Shown: positions 8,102-15,798 of the stretch, in pieces
How positions within the stretch are numbered: the first letter of the stretch is position 1
How the letters are laid out: every line of letters begins with the position of its first letter
Source: Thiotrichales bacterium
Lineage (GTDB): Bacteria > Pseudomonadota > Gammaproteobacteria > Francisellales > CACEW01
NCBI GenBank assembly: GCA_947476405.1
Contig: CANJQG010000017.1
Location: 1-36,546, forward strand
Length of the DNA stretch: 36,546 nucleotides
Direction of reading: 5' to 3'
Translations under genes and position numbers: made by a program
The notes under the pieces: generated by a model
What the model was told of the DNA's origin: nothing
The model's database searches: none
Seen by the model: only the letters and a program-made list of their open reading frames with translations

Positions 8102-9538
8102 ATGACAGAACACCTTTCTCAAACCATGCGCCGTACACACAGAATTCACTTTATTGGCATTGGCGGCGCGGGAATGTCTGGGATTGCAGAGGTCTTGCAT
8201 AATTTAGGCTACAAAGTGACTGGCTCTGATCTAAAACGCTCATCTAATGTACAAAGATTAGTAAATTTAGGCATCCAAATTTATATTGGACATGAAGAAT
8301 CACAAAGCCGAAAAGCAGATGTCGTAGTCATCTCCTCTGCCATTCACCCAGACAATCCTGAAGTAGTGGATGCACACGCACGCCGCGTCCCCGTGATTCC
8401 ACGCGCACAAATGCTGGCTGAACTCATGCGATTTCGCTATGGCATTACGGTTGCAGGCACGCATGGTAAAACCACCACCACCAGCTTACTCGCCACTATT
8501 TTTGCAGAAGCTGGCTTAAAACCCACTTTTGTTGTGGGCGGCAAAGTAACCAGCGCTGGCGCCAATGCCCGTTTGGGAGAGGGCCATTATTTTATCGCAG
8601 AAGCAGATGAAAGCGATGCCTCTTTTTTACACCTTACCCCGATGATTAGCGTGGTCACCAATATTGATGCGGATCACATGAATACCTACGAAAATGATTT
8701 TTCAAAATTACGGGCAACTTTTTTACGCTTTATCCAACGCCTGCCTTTTTATGGCCTGGCCGTGATGTGCATTGATGATCCAGAAATCAAAAATATTCTG
8801 CCTGATATTACTTGTTCAGTCATCACCTATGGCTTTAGTGAAGGCTCAGATTATCGTGCCATTAACTTTTTTCAAAATGGGTTACAATCTGAGTTTACCG
8901 TTATCTATGGCAAAACACGAAATAAATCTTTCAAGGTCAAACTCAATCTTGCAGGCGAACACAACGTTCGGAACGCCCTCGCTAGTATTGCCGTCGCATT
9001 AGACTGCAATATTCCCATTTCGCGAATCAAAAAAGCACTGGCGCAGTTTTCAGGCGTTGAACGACGCTGCCAGCAATATGGAAAAGTCATGATTCGGGGC
9101 AAATCTGTTTTACTCATAGATGATTATGGTCATCACCCAGCTGAAATTCGCGTGACCTATCAAGCACTCAAAAATGCCTTCCCCAATCGCCGTGTGATTT
9201 TGGCTTTCCAACCCCATCGTTATTCCCGAACCCAGGAATTATTTGATGATTTTGTGGAAGTACTTTCACAAGTCGATCTGCTTTTATTGCTTGAAGTGTA
9301 TAGCGCAGGTGAAAACCCCATCGCGAATGTCGATAGCAAAGCGCTTAGTCGTTCGATTCGCCAGCGCAACCGCATCGATCCCATTTATGTTAAAGATATC
9401 AAAGGCGCACTCGATTTGATCCCTGACATTATTCAAGAGGATGACATCATTTTGACCCAAGGCGCAGGGGACGTCGATCAGATTTTAATTCAACTCAAAA
9501 AATTAGCCAATCGAAAAATCAAGAAAATAAAATCATGA
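8102..9538 (+). CDS. murC: UDP-N-acetylmuramate-L-alanine ligase
   Basis: Cytoplasmic ATP-dependent ligase adding L-Ala to UDP-MurNAc, the first peptide step of peptidoglycan precursor synthesis. Visible motifs are the N-terminal Rossmann start HFIGIGGAGMSGIAE, the ATP loop GTHGKTTTT, EADESDASFL, NIDADH, and the C-terminal domain motif DDYGHHPAEI with FQPHRYSRT. The ATG at 8102 gives a normal 478 residues; the in-frame TTG at 8078 is too close to the predicted transcription start. Its stop overlaps the murB start (ATGA), so the two are coupled. The usual downstream ddl-ftsQAZ genes are absent here. Confidence 0.96.
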   Translation: MTEHLSQTMRRTHRIHFIGIGGAGMSGIAEVLHNLGYKVTGSDLKRSSNVQRLVNLGIQIYIGHEESQSRKADVVVISSAIHPDNPEVVDAHARRVPVIPRAQMLAELMRFRYGITVAGTHGKTTTTSLLATIFAEAGLKPTFVVGGKVTSAGANARLGEGHYFIAEADESDASFLHLTPMISVVTNIDADHMNTYENDFSKLRATFLRFIQRLPFYGLAVMCIDDPEIKNILPDITCSVITYGFSEGSDYRAINFFQNGLQSEFTVIYGKTRNKSFKVKLNLAGEHNVRNALASIAVALDCNIPISRIKKALAQFSGVERRCQQYGKVMIRGKSVLLIDDYGHHPAEIRVTYQALKNAFPNRRVILAFQPHRYSRTQELFDDFVEVLSQVDLLLLLEVYSAGENPIANVDSKALSRSIRQRNRIDPIYVKDIKGALDLIPDIIQEDDIILTQGAGDVDQILIQLKKLANRKIKKIKS

Positions 9539-10425
9539 GCAAACGGGAAATCACGAAAGGACAAGTTCAAGACAAAGTCTCGATGAAGCCTTTTACGTCC
9601 TGGCATATTGGCGGCGAAGCGGATCGCTTGTATTGGCCCCTTGATTTACAAGATTTACAACAGTTTTTAAAAAGGCTTCCTCAAACAGAGTCTCTCACTT
9701 GGATTGGCTTAGGAAGCAATATTTTAGTCAGTGATTCCGGCATCGAAGGCACAACAATTATCACACAAGGCGTTTTAAAAGAAATGGCATTGACGTCCGC
9801 AACGCAGATTCGCGCCGAAGCAGGACTATCCTGCGCCCAAGTCGCACGCTTTGCGGCTAAAAACAACTTAGTCGGTGGCGAGTTTTTAGCGGGCATTCCT
9901 GGCACTGTAGGGGGTGCCCTATTGATGAACGCCGGTGCATTCGGGGGCGAAACCTGGGAAAAAGTCAGCCAGATAGAAACCATCGATCGCACGGGTAAAA
10001 TCACCTTGCACTCCGCGAGTGATTTCAAATTTGCGTATCGCCAGATCACAGGCTTAAAAAACGATGAGTGGTTTGTTTCAGCAATATTTGATTTCACGCC
10101 AGGAGACGGAAAAGAAAGCTTATCGAAAATAAAAACCCTCCTCGAACGCCGCGCCCAAACTCAACCTACAGGCGAGCCTTCCTGCGGTTCTGTCTTCCGA
10201 AATCCGCCCGAAAATTATGCTGCTCGCCTCATTGAAAACGCAGGATTAAAAGGGCATACTATAGGAGCGGCACAAGTTTCACTGAAACACGCCAATTTTA
10301 TTATCAATACAGGAGACGCCACTGCAGCAGACACATTCGCACTGGTTCAGTTTGTCCAAAAAACCGTTTTAGAAAAAACGGGCATCGCACTCCATCCTGA
10401 ATTTAAATGGGTGGGCCGTCCATAA
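9535..10425 (+). CDS. murB: UDP-N-acetylenolpyruvoylglucosamine reductase
   Basis: FAD enzyme reducing UDP-GlcNAc-enolpyruvate with NADPH to UDP-MurNAc, directly after MurA (also in this window, 20632-21900). The 296-residue protein has the FAD-binding blocks SWHIGGEAD, GLGSNILVSD and LAGIPGTVGGALLMNAGAFGG. The catalytic Ser motif is PSCGSVFRNP, and the C-terminus has LIENAGLKG and SLKHANFIIN. Length and motif spacing fit the shorter type II MurB rather than the ~340-residue E. coli type I (inference). It overlaps murC by 4 nt. Confidence 0.95.
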   Translation: MSKREITKGQVQDKVSMKPFTSWHIGGEADRLYWPLDLQDLQQFLKRLPQTESLTWIGLGSNILVSDSGIEGTTIITQGVLKEMALTSATQIRAEAGLSCAQVARFAAKNNLVGGEFLAGIPGTVGGALLMNAGAFGGETWEKVSQIETIDRTGKITLHSASDFKFAYRQITGLKNDEWFVSAIFDFTPGDGKESLSKIKTLLERRAQTQPTGEPSCGSVFRNPPENYAARLIENAGLKGHTIGAAQVSLKHANFIINTGDATAADTFALVQFVQKTVLEKTGIALHPEFKWVGRP

Positions 10426-10438
10426 AAAGGAGAACCCT

Positions 10439-12145
10439 ATGCACCACAAACAAAAAAAAGACGCACAAGGTCGCGTGTATTATGAAGTAAATCAAGGTGA
10501 TTTCGACCTGGTTCGCAATCCCATTCTTAATAAAGGTTCTGCCTTTCCAGAAAATGAACGTCATACTTTTGGCCTTCATGGCATTCTTCCTGTTAGCGTG
10601 AGCGATTTGGAAACACAAAAGCAGCGCTCTTACAAAGCCTTTCAAAACAAAGCAACGCCCTTAGAAAAGTATATTTATCTACGCGAAGTACAGGATTCCA
10701 ACGAGACATTATTTTACAGCCTTATTGTTGATCATGTTCCCGAAATGATGCCAATTGTTTATACGCCTGTTGTGGGTGAAGCCTGCCAAAATTTTAGCCA
10801 TATTTATCGTCGTCCACGCGGCCTCTATTTAACTCCGGGCTGCAAAGACAGCTTGGATGAAATTCTCAGCCATATTCGATTTGATGAAGTCGAAGCGATT
10901 GTTGTTTCGGATGGCGAGCGCATTCTGGGCCTCGGTGATCAAGGAGCCGGCGGCATGGGCATTCCCATTGGAAAATTGGCGCTTTATACAGCCTGCGCAG
11001 GCATCCACCCTGCCAGCACTTTACCTATTTTGCTTGATACCGGCACCAACAATCAAGATTTACTAAACGACCCACTGTACATGGGCTGGCGCCACCCACG
11101 CGTCCGCGGACAGGAATATGATGACTTTATTGATCTATTTGTCAAAGCCATTCAAAAACGTTTTCCGCATGTTTTATTACAATGGGAAGATTTTGCACAA
11201 CAAAATGCCAATCCAATTTTAGCACGTTATCGCAATACACTCTGCACCTTTAATGATGATATTCAAGGCACCGCGGCGATTGCAACAGGCACCCTCCTTG
11301 CGGCGGTTCAGGCCACACATGGCAGCATTACAGATCAACACGTTGTTGTTGTAGGCGGCGGCTCTGCCGGCTGTGGCATCAGCAGCTTAATGGCGCAGGC
11401 CATGATTGACGCCGGACTCTCAGAAGCAGAAGCCCATTCTCGCTTTTACATTATCGACGCACAAGGCTTATTGACAGAAGACACAGCCAATTTATTGTCC
11501 TTCCAACTCCCTTTTGCCCAGAAAAAAGCAGCAGTCAAAGACTGGACTTTACGCCAGGCAGGCACGATCAGTTTTTTTGATGTCGTCAAAAATGCAAAAC
11601 CCACTGTGATGCTCGGTGTTTCAGGCCAACCGAGTTTATTTACCGAAGAAATTGTCCGAATAATGGCCTCAAATACCAAACAGCCGGTTATTTTTCCCTT
11701 ATCCAACCCCACATCCCGCAGCGAAGCTGACCCAGCAGATATCATGAAATGGACCGATGGCCGCGCGATTGTGGGCACCGGCAGCCCCTTCCCCGATATC
11801 ATGCACCAGGGCAAACTGCGCCGTGTTGATCAAACCAATAATGCCTATATTTTCCCAGGCATGGGCTTAGGCATTATTGCCGTAAAAGCGAAGCATGTCA
11901 CGGATCGCATGTTTATGGTGGCGGCAAAAGCACTGGCGGAATTATCGCCTGCCAAAAATAATCCTGAGGCCAACCTGCTACCCCCATTGGATCAAATTCG
12001 CGCGGTCTCTCGCAAAGTAGCCATTGATGTCGCATTGGAAGCCGTCAAAGCAGGCTTAACCAAAGGAATGACCGAAGCAGAAGTCATTGCCGCCATCGAT
12101 GCCAAAATGTGGAATCCAGATTATCTGCCTTACGTGAAAAAATAG
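10439..12145 (+). CDS. maeA: NAD-dependent malic enzyme
   Basis: Oxidative decarboxylation of malate to pyruvate with NAD. The 568 residues match the long malic enzyme family. Visible motifs are MPIVYTPVVGEACQ (catalytic Tyr region), VSDGERILGLGDQGAGGMGIPIGKLALY, the metal site FNDDIQGTAA, and the dinucleotide loop VVGGGSAGCGIS. AAGGAG stands 6-7 nt before the ATG. It follows murB by 13 nt and precedes nadC by 8 nt, so all four genes could be one transcript. NAD rather than NADP preference is assumed from the family type. Confidence 0.93.
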   Translation: MHHKQKKDAQGRVYYEVNQGDFDLVRNPILNKGSAFPENERHTFGLHGILPVSVSDLETQKQRSYKAFQNKATPLEKYIYLREVQDSNETLFYSLIVDHVPEMMPIVYTPVVGEACQNFSHIYRRPRGLYLTPGCKDSLDEILSHIRFDEVEAIVVSDGERILGLGDQGAGGMGIPIGKLALYTACAGIHPASTLPILLDTGTNNQDLLNDPLYMGWRHPRVRGQEYDDFIDLFVKAIQKRFPHVLLQWEDFAQQNANPILARYRNTLCTFNDDIQGTAAIATGTLLAAVQATHGSITDQHVVVVGGGSAGCGISSLMAQAMIDAGLSEAEAHSRFYIIDAQGLLTEDTANLLSFQLPFAQKKAAVKDWTLRQAGTISFFDVVKNAKPTVMLGVSGQPSLFTEEIVRIMASNTKQPVIFPLSNPTSRSEADPADIMKWTDGRAIVGTGSPFPDIMHQGKLRRVDQTNNAYIFPGMGLGIIAVKAKHVTDRMFMVAAKALAELSPAKNNPEANLLPPLDQIRAVSRKVAIDVALEAVKAGLTKGMTEAEVIAAIDAKMWNPDYLPYVKK

Positions 12146-12153
12146 GGCCAGTC

Positions 12154-12990
12154 ATGCTGCATACTAAACTCATCAAAACACTCGTCAGCGAAGCATTGCG
12201 TGAGGATATCGGATCAGGCGATATTACAGCGCAATTGATTCCGATCGAAAAAATAGCGCAAGCTAGGGTGATCACGCGTGAAGACATGGTCGTCTGTGGC
12301 CGGGTTTTTGTGGATGAGGTCTTTAATCAAATCGATGAAAATATCGTCCTAAAATGGGATGTGGCTGAAGGCCAAGCTGTTAAAGCCGGCCAAATCCTAT
12401 TTTGGGTTACAGGCAAAGCGCAAAGTCTATTGACTGCTGAGCGCACGGCTTTAAATTTTTTACAAACACTTTCGGGCACGGCCACCGTAACCCATCAATA
12501 TGTCGAGCAACTCAAAGGCACCCAAACACAATTATTAGATACACGAAAAACGATTCCCCTCTTTCGTCTGGCTCAAAAATATGCAGTCACCTGTGGCGGC
12601 GGCGTTAATCATCGCAAAGGTTTATATGATGCCTTTTTAATTAAAGAAAATCACATCATGGCCTGCGGTTCAATTGAGGCTGCGATTTCTCAAGCCCATC
12701 AATTGGCCCCCGGAAAAACAGTCGAAGTCGAAGTGGAAACGCTCCAGCAACTGGAAGCGGCTCTTAAAGCAGGCGCAGAGATCATTATGCTCGATAATTT
12801 TACCCTCGAATGCATGCGCCAAGCGGTTACCCTGACTCAAGGCCGCGCCAAGCTCGAAGTCTCAGGCAATGTCAGCCTTAAAACCATTCGCAGCATTGCT
12901 GAAACCGGCGTCGATTTTATCTCTGTCGGTGCCCTGACTAAACATGTGAGTGCGATTGATCTCTCCATGCGATTTGTCGAAAAATCATAA
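12154..12990 (+). CDS. nadC: Nicotinate-nucleotide pyrophosphorylase (carboxylating), quinolinate phosphoribosyltransferase
   Basis: Makes nicotinate mononucleotide from quinolinate and PRPP in de novo NAD synthesis. Motifs are LREDIGSGDITA near the start, TAERTALNFLQTLSGTAT, LDTRKTIPLFR, CGGGVNHRKGLYDAFLIKENH, EVEVETLQQ, IIMLDNF, and LEVSGNVS with VDFISVGALTKHV at the end of the barrel. The in-frame codon at 12109 lies inside maeA. The ATG at 12154, 8 nt after the maeA stop, aligns with family N-termini (MLHTKLIKTLVSEAL) and gives 278 residues. nadA and nadB are not in the window. Confidence 0.95.
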   Translation: MLHTKLIKTLVSEALREDIGSGDITAQLIPIEKIAQARVITREDMVVCGRVFVDEVFNQIDENIVLKWDVAEGQAVKAGQILFWVTGKAQSLLTAERTALNFLQTLSGTATVTHQYVEQLKGTQTQLLDTRKTIPLFRLAQKYAVTCGGGVNHRKGLYDAFLIKENHIMACGSIEAAISQAHQLAPGKTVEVEVETLQQLEAALKAGAEIIMLDNFTLECMRQAVTLTQGRAKLEVSGNVSLKTIRSIAETGVDFISVGALTKHVSAIDLSMRFVEKS

Positions 12991-13012
12991 ACCCAATACT
13001 CTGGAATTCAAA

Positions 13013-13129
13013 ATGGATAGACTAGAAAATAAATTCGATGCCCTGAAGAATAAAATTCTCACTAAATGGGGCGGATTAATTTTAGTTTCCACCGCTATTT
13101 TAGGCTTTCCAACTAATATTCATCATTAG
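13013..13129 (+). CDS. Possible 38-residue small protein (coiled helix plus hydrophobic tail)
   Basis: Reading from the ATG at 13013 gives MDRLENKFDALKNKILTKWG, then a hydrophobic stretch GGLILVSTAILGF ending NIHH. The amphipathic helix followed by a short membrane-like segment recalls the C-terminal end of DUF1640-type coiled-coil/TM proteins. It could be a real small protein or a decayed remnant of a longer one. TGGAA lies upstream of the ATG but is only a weak ribosome binding site. It sits in the 150-bp gap between nadC and the LysE-type gene. Real coding status is uncertain. Confidence 0.4.
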   Translation: MDRLENKFDALKNKILTKWGGLILVSTAILGFPTNIHH

Positions 13130-13140
13130 CGGACATCATC

Positions 13141-13758
13141 ATGTCGCATCTTTACTTATTCGGACTCCTCATCGGCTGGGGCGTTGCCATCCCCATTGGC
13201 CCGATGAATCTCGAAATCATCCGACGTAATCTGGGCTTTGGACTCCCCTCTGGCTTGAGTTTTGGCCTGGGTATTGTCTCGGCGGATTTCACTTACCTGC
13301 TTCTACTGAATCTAGGCATTCTGGCTGTCTTGGTTCATACCCGAGTCATCATGCTGCCCATTGGAATCCTAGGCTCACTGATTCTTTTTTGGTTTGCAAT
13401 AAAAACCCTCCGCATGAACCCACCCACCACACAATCAAAACGACTCAAAGCTGAACCCCTATGGCGTCAAACTCGTGATGGTTACCTACTGACTTTACTC
13501 AGCCCTTTTACGATTTTATTCTGGGCATCCATGAGTAGCGAAATCGCAGTGAGCAGCACCGGCCCACACAGCATGCTCTTCATGGGCCTCGGCATCATGA
13601 GCGGCGTTATCAGCTGGATGCTCGGCCTCAACACTGCCCTATATTTCACAGGCCATCGCTTATCGCCCCGCCTGATGCATCTCTTAAATCGCTCTGGTGG
13701 CATCATTCTACTTGCCTTTGCCTTATTTAGCCTGTGGCAGAGCTTACATTTTTTATAA
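13141..13758 (+). CDS. LysE/RhtB family amino-acid exporter
   Basis: Inner-membrane protein of 205 residues with about six hydrophobic segments. The family N-terminal signature is clear: a first helix running into GVAIPIGPMNLEIIRRNLGFGL, then FGLGIVSADFTYLLLLN. The second half carries the conserved TLLSPFTILFWASM block. LysE-type proteins export amino acids or related compounds by proton exchange; the substrate cannot be read from the sequence. It precedes the promoter of the ketone-body pair, so it is probably a separate unit, perhaps read from the nadC side. Confidence 0.87.
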   Translation: MSHLYLFGLLIGWGVAIPIGPMNLEIIRRNLGFGLPSGLSFGLGIVSADFTYLLLLNLGILAVLVHTRVIMLPIGILGSLILFWFAIKTLRMNPPTTQSKRLKAEPLWRQTRDGYLLTLLSPFTILFWASMSSEIAVSSTGPHSMLFMGLGIMSGVISWMLGLNTALYFTGHRLSPRLMHLLNRSGGIILLAFALFSLWQSLHFL

Positions 13759-13778
13759 ATTTAATCCATTCTATTGAC

Positions 13779-13819
13779 TTGACAACACCCAATCAAAATA
13801 CTAAAATTTTTGATATAAT
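13779..13819 (+). promoter_or_regulatory. Strong promoter region for the adc-bdh pair
   Basis: TTGACA (13779-13784, perfect), a 17-bp spacer and TAAAAT (13802-13807) form a near-consensus sigma-70 promoter. A second, extended -10 (TG-A-TATAAT, 13811-13819) lies just downstream and could act as an alternative. The ribosome binding site AAGGA follows before the ATG at 13837. Confidence 0.75.
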
Positions 13820-13836
13820 ATTAAAAAGGAAGCCCC

Positions 13837-14583
13837 ATGACACAACTCACTGCACAACAGGTTCGTGAACGTGCTTTTTCAGCGCCACTGACTAGCCCTG
13901 CTTATCCCAAAGGGCCTTATCGCTTTATCAATCGCGAATTTTTAATCATCACCTATGAAACGGATTTGGACGCCTTACGCGCGGTTGTCCCAGAACCTTT
14001 CAAAGTCACTGAACCTATTGTTAAATTTGAAGTCATTCGGATGCCTGATTCAAGCGGATTCGGTGATTATACGGAGTCTGGACAAGTGATTCCGGTTGAG
14101 TTTAATGGTTGGAAAGGAAGTTATGTGCACTCCATGTATCTGGATGATCTGGCCCCGATTGCAGCGGGACGTGAAATCTGGGGCTTTCCTAAAAAATTTG
14201 GCCACCCCACACTTCGCATAGAAAAAGAAACCCTTATTGGCACCTTAGACTATGATGGCGAACGCATCGCAACAGCCACCATGGGCTATAAGTATCACCC
14301 TCTAGATCACACTGCGTGTAGAAATGCACTGGAAACGCCCGGGTTTTTGCTTAAAATTATCCCTGGAGCAGATGGATCTCTCCAAATCTGTGAATTGGTT
14401 GAGTATGCCCTCACAGACGTCGTGATTAAAAGTGCATACAGTGGCCCTGGAGCTTTAGATTTGCGCCCTCATGCGATGGCCCCGCTTGCTGATCTCCCCG
14501 TTCGCAAAATTCTTTCCGCTGTTCATATCCTCAGTGACGTCACCCTTCCTTACGGAAAAGTCATCCATTCCTATCTGAAATAA
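13837..14583 (+). CDS. adc: Acetoacetate decarboxylase
   Basis: Decarboxylates acetoacetate to acetone and CO2 through a Schiff base with an active-site Lys. The 248 residues match the family along their length. The active-site block is EIWGFPKKFGHP, whose paired lysines correspond to the catalytic K115/K116 of the clostridial enzyme. Flanking conserved parts include YRFINREFLIITYETD, VPEPF and the C-terminal LPVRKILSAVHILSD. It is 15 nt upstream of a 3-hydroxybutyrate dehydrogenase and shares its promoter. The pair handles the ketone bodies 3-hydroxybutyrate and acetoacetate, whether from host or from polyhydroxybutyrate (inference). Confidence 0.92.
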   Translation: MTQLTAQQVRERAFSAPLTSPAYPKGPYRFINREFLIITYETDLDALRAVVPEPFKVTEPIVKFEVIRMPDSSGFGDYTESGQVIPVEFNGWKGSYVHSMYLDDLAPIAAGREIWGFPKKFGHPTLRIEKETLIGTLDYDGERIATATMGYKYHPLDHTACRNALETPGFLLKIIPGADGSLQICELVEYALTDVVIKSAYSGPGALDLRPHAMAPLADLPVRKILSAVHILSDVTLPYGKVIHSYLK

Positions 14584-14598
14584 ACAGGAGCATTCATC

Positions 14599-15387
14599 AT
14601 GATCGCACACAGTCTCGACCATCAAGTGGCCCTCATTACTGGCGCTGCAAGCGGGATCGGCAAACAAATCGCCGAAACTTTTGCTCAGGCTGGCGCCACA
14701 GTTATCATCGCCGACCTCAATCTTGCTGCAGCTGAACGTACTGCACAAGAAATTATCCAAGCAGGCGGACAGGCCTTAGCCATTGCAATGAATGTCTGTG
14801 ATGAAGAGGCGGTTAATCAAGGCATTGAGACCGTTATGGCACACTTTAAAAAAATAGATATCCTCGTCAGCAATGCAGGGGTCCAACATATCGAAGCACT
14901 GGATCAACTTGCTTTTTCTGACTGGAAAAAAATGCTTTCCATCCATCTAGATGGCGCATTTTTAACAACTAAAGCTTGCCTTAAAGTCATGTATCAAGCA
15001 AATTCGGGGTGTATTTTATACATGGGCTCCGTTCACTCCAAGGAAGCCTCACGCTTAAAAGGACCTTATGTCACCGCTAAACACGGCTTATTGGGCCTCT
15101 GCAAAGTCGTTGCCAAAGAAGGCGCTGCACATCACGTCCGTGCAAATGTCATCTGCCCAGGCTACGTCCGCACGCCTTTAGTCGACAAGCAAATTCCTGA
15201 ACAAGCTAAAACTTTAGGGATCAGTGAAGAAGAGGTCATTCAAAAAATCATGCTCGCAGAAACCGTTGATGGTGAATTCACGACTGCCGAAGATATCAGT
15301 GATCTTGCGCTTTTTTTAGCGGCTTTTAAAACCAACGCACTAACTGGGCAATCTTTTGTTGCCAGCCATGGCTGGTTTATGGAATAA
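14599..15387 (+). CDS. bdhA: D-3-hydroxybutyrate dehydrogenase (SDR family)
   Basis: NAD-linked short-chain dehydrogenase interconverting 3-hydroxybutyrate and acetoacetate. SDR features: TGAASGIGKQIA cofactor loop, an acidic residue after the second strand (IIADLN) favouring NAD, SNAGVQHIE, catalytic Ser in MGSVHS, the YVTAK motif (Tyr and Lys), and NVICPGYVRTPLV. The GYVRTPLVDKQIPEQAK segment and the C-terminal SHGWFM end are typical of 3-hydroxybutyrate dehydrogenases. Length is 262 residues. AGGAG lies upstream, and the context with acetoacetate decarboxylase supports the substrate. Confidence 0.9.
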   Translation: MIAHSLDHQVALITGAASGIGKQIAETFAQAGATVIIADLNLAAAERTAQEIIQAGGQALAIAMNVCDEEAVNQGIETVMAHFKKIDILVSNAGVQHIEALDQLAFSDWKKMLSIHLDGAFLTTKACLKVMYQANSGCILYMGSVHSKEASRLKGPYVTAKHGLLGLCKVVAKEGAAHHVRANVICPGYVRTPLVDKQIPEQAKTLGISEEEVIQKIMLAETVDGEFTTAEDISDLALFLAAFKTNALTGQSFVASHGWFME

Positions 15388-15405
15388 AACAGGTCCTGCA
15401 AGCTA

Positions 15406-15783
15406 CTAATTTGGCTCAATCAGTCCATAAGGTCCTGTTTTTGCAACTGACTCCTCAGCAAGAATAGAAGGCATAAAAAGCAAGGCACCCGCAATGAAAA
15501 CCAATGACATGGGGGTCCCAATCGGCACTTGCGTTGGATTATCCTTATGCATTTTAAATTTCATGATCGCTCCCACGGCGAAACCAAGACCTGCAATATA
15601 AGAAGCGGCGGTGACGAGTTGCGTTAAATTTGTAACCTCTCTATTTTGCTGAGTTACAACGGAGGCAGAAGGAGCCACCGCCGCTCTTCCACCTGATCGA
15701 GGCCTACTAGGCCCTGCCCATAGACTCGATGTAGAAGCAAGCGAAAGGCAGAGCGAAAAAACAATGGATTTTTTAAGTTTCAT
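15406..15783 (-). CDS. IcmD/DotP-like small membrane protein of the Dot/Icm (type IVB) family
   Basis: A 125-residue protein with a signal peptide (cleavage predicted near A23-G24), a short Ser/Arg/Pro-rich segment, and two hydrophobic helices (~56-77 and ~88-106). The loop between the helices has the sequence KFKMHKDNPTQVPIGTP. From memory of the family, this ASYIAGLGFAVGAI..KFK.HKDNPTQ.P.GTP pattern is the signature shared by IcmD (DotP) and IcmC (DotE) of Legionella and Coxiella; the length fits IcmD (~130). No other dot/icm gene is in the window, and it follows a porin gene by 15 nt. It could be the genuine IcmD displaced from its cluster or an extra paralogue. The Gly-rich tail I recall for IcmD is not seen. 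Confidence 0.65.
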   Translation of the reverse strand: MKLKKSIVFSLCLSLASTSSLWAGPSRPRSGGRAAVAPSASVVTQQNREVTNLTQLVTAASYIAGLGFAVGAIMKFKMHKDNPTQVPIGTPMSLVFIAGALLFMPSILAEESVAKTGPYGLIEPN

Positions 15784-15798
15784 AAAAGCCCTCTTTCG

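Noticed and set aside
15387..15440. Bidirectional terminator between bdhA and the IcmD-like gene (AAAACAGG ... CCTGTTTT)
   Set aside because: Only an 8-bp stem with a loop of about 35 nt that reaches into the coding region; not convincing.
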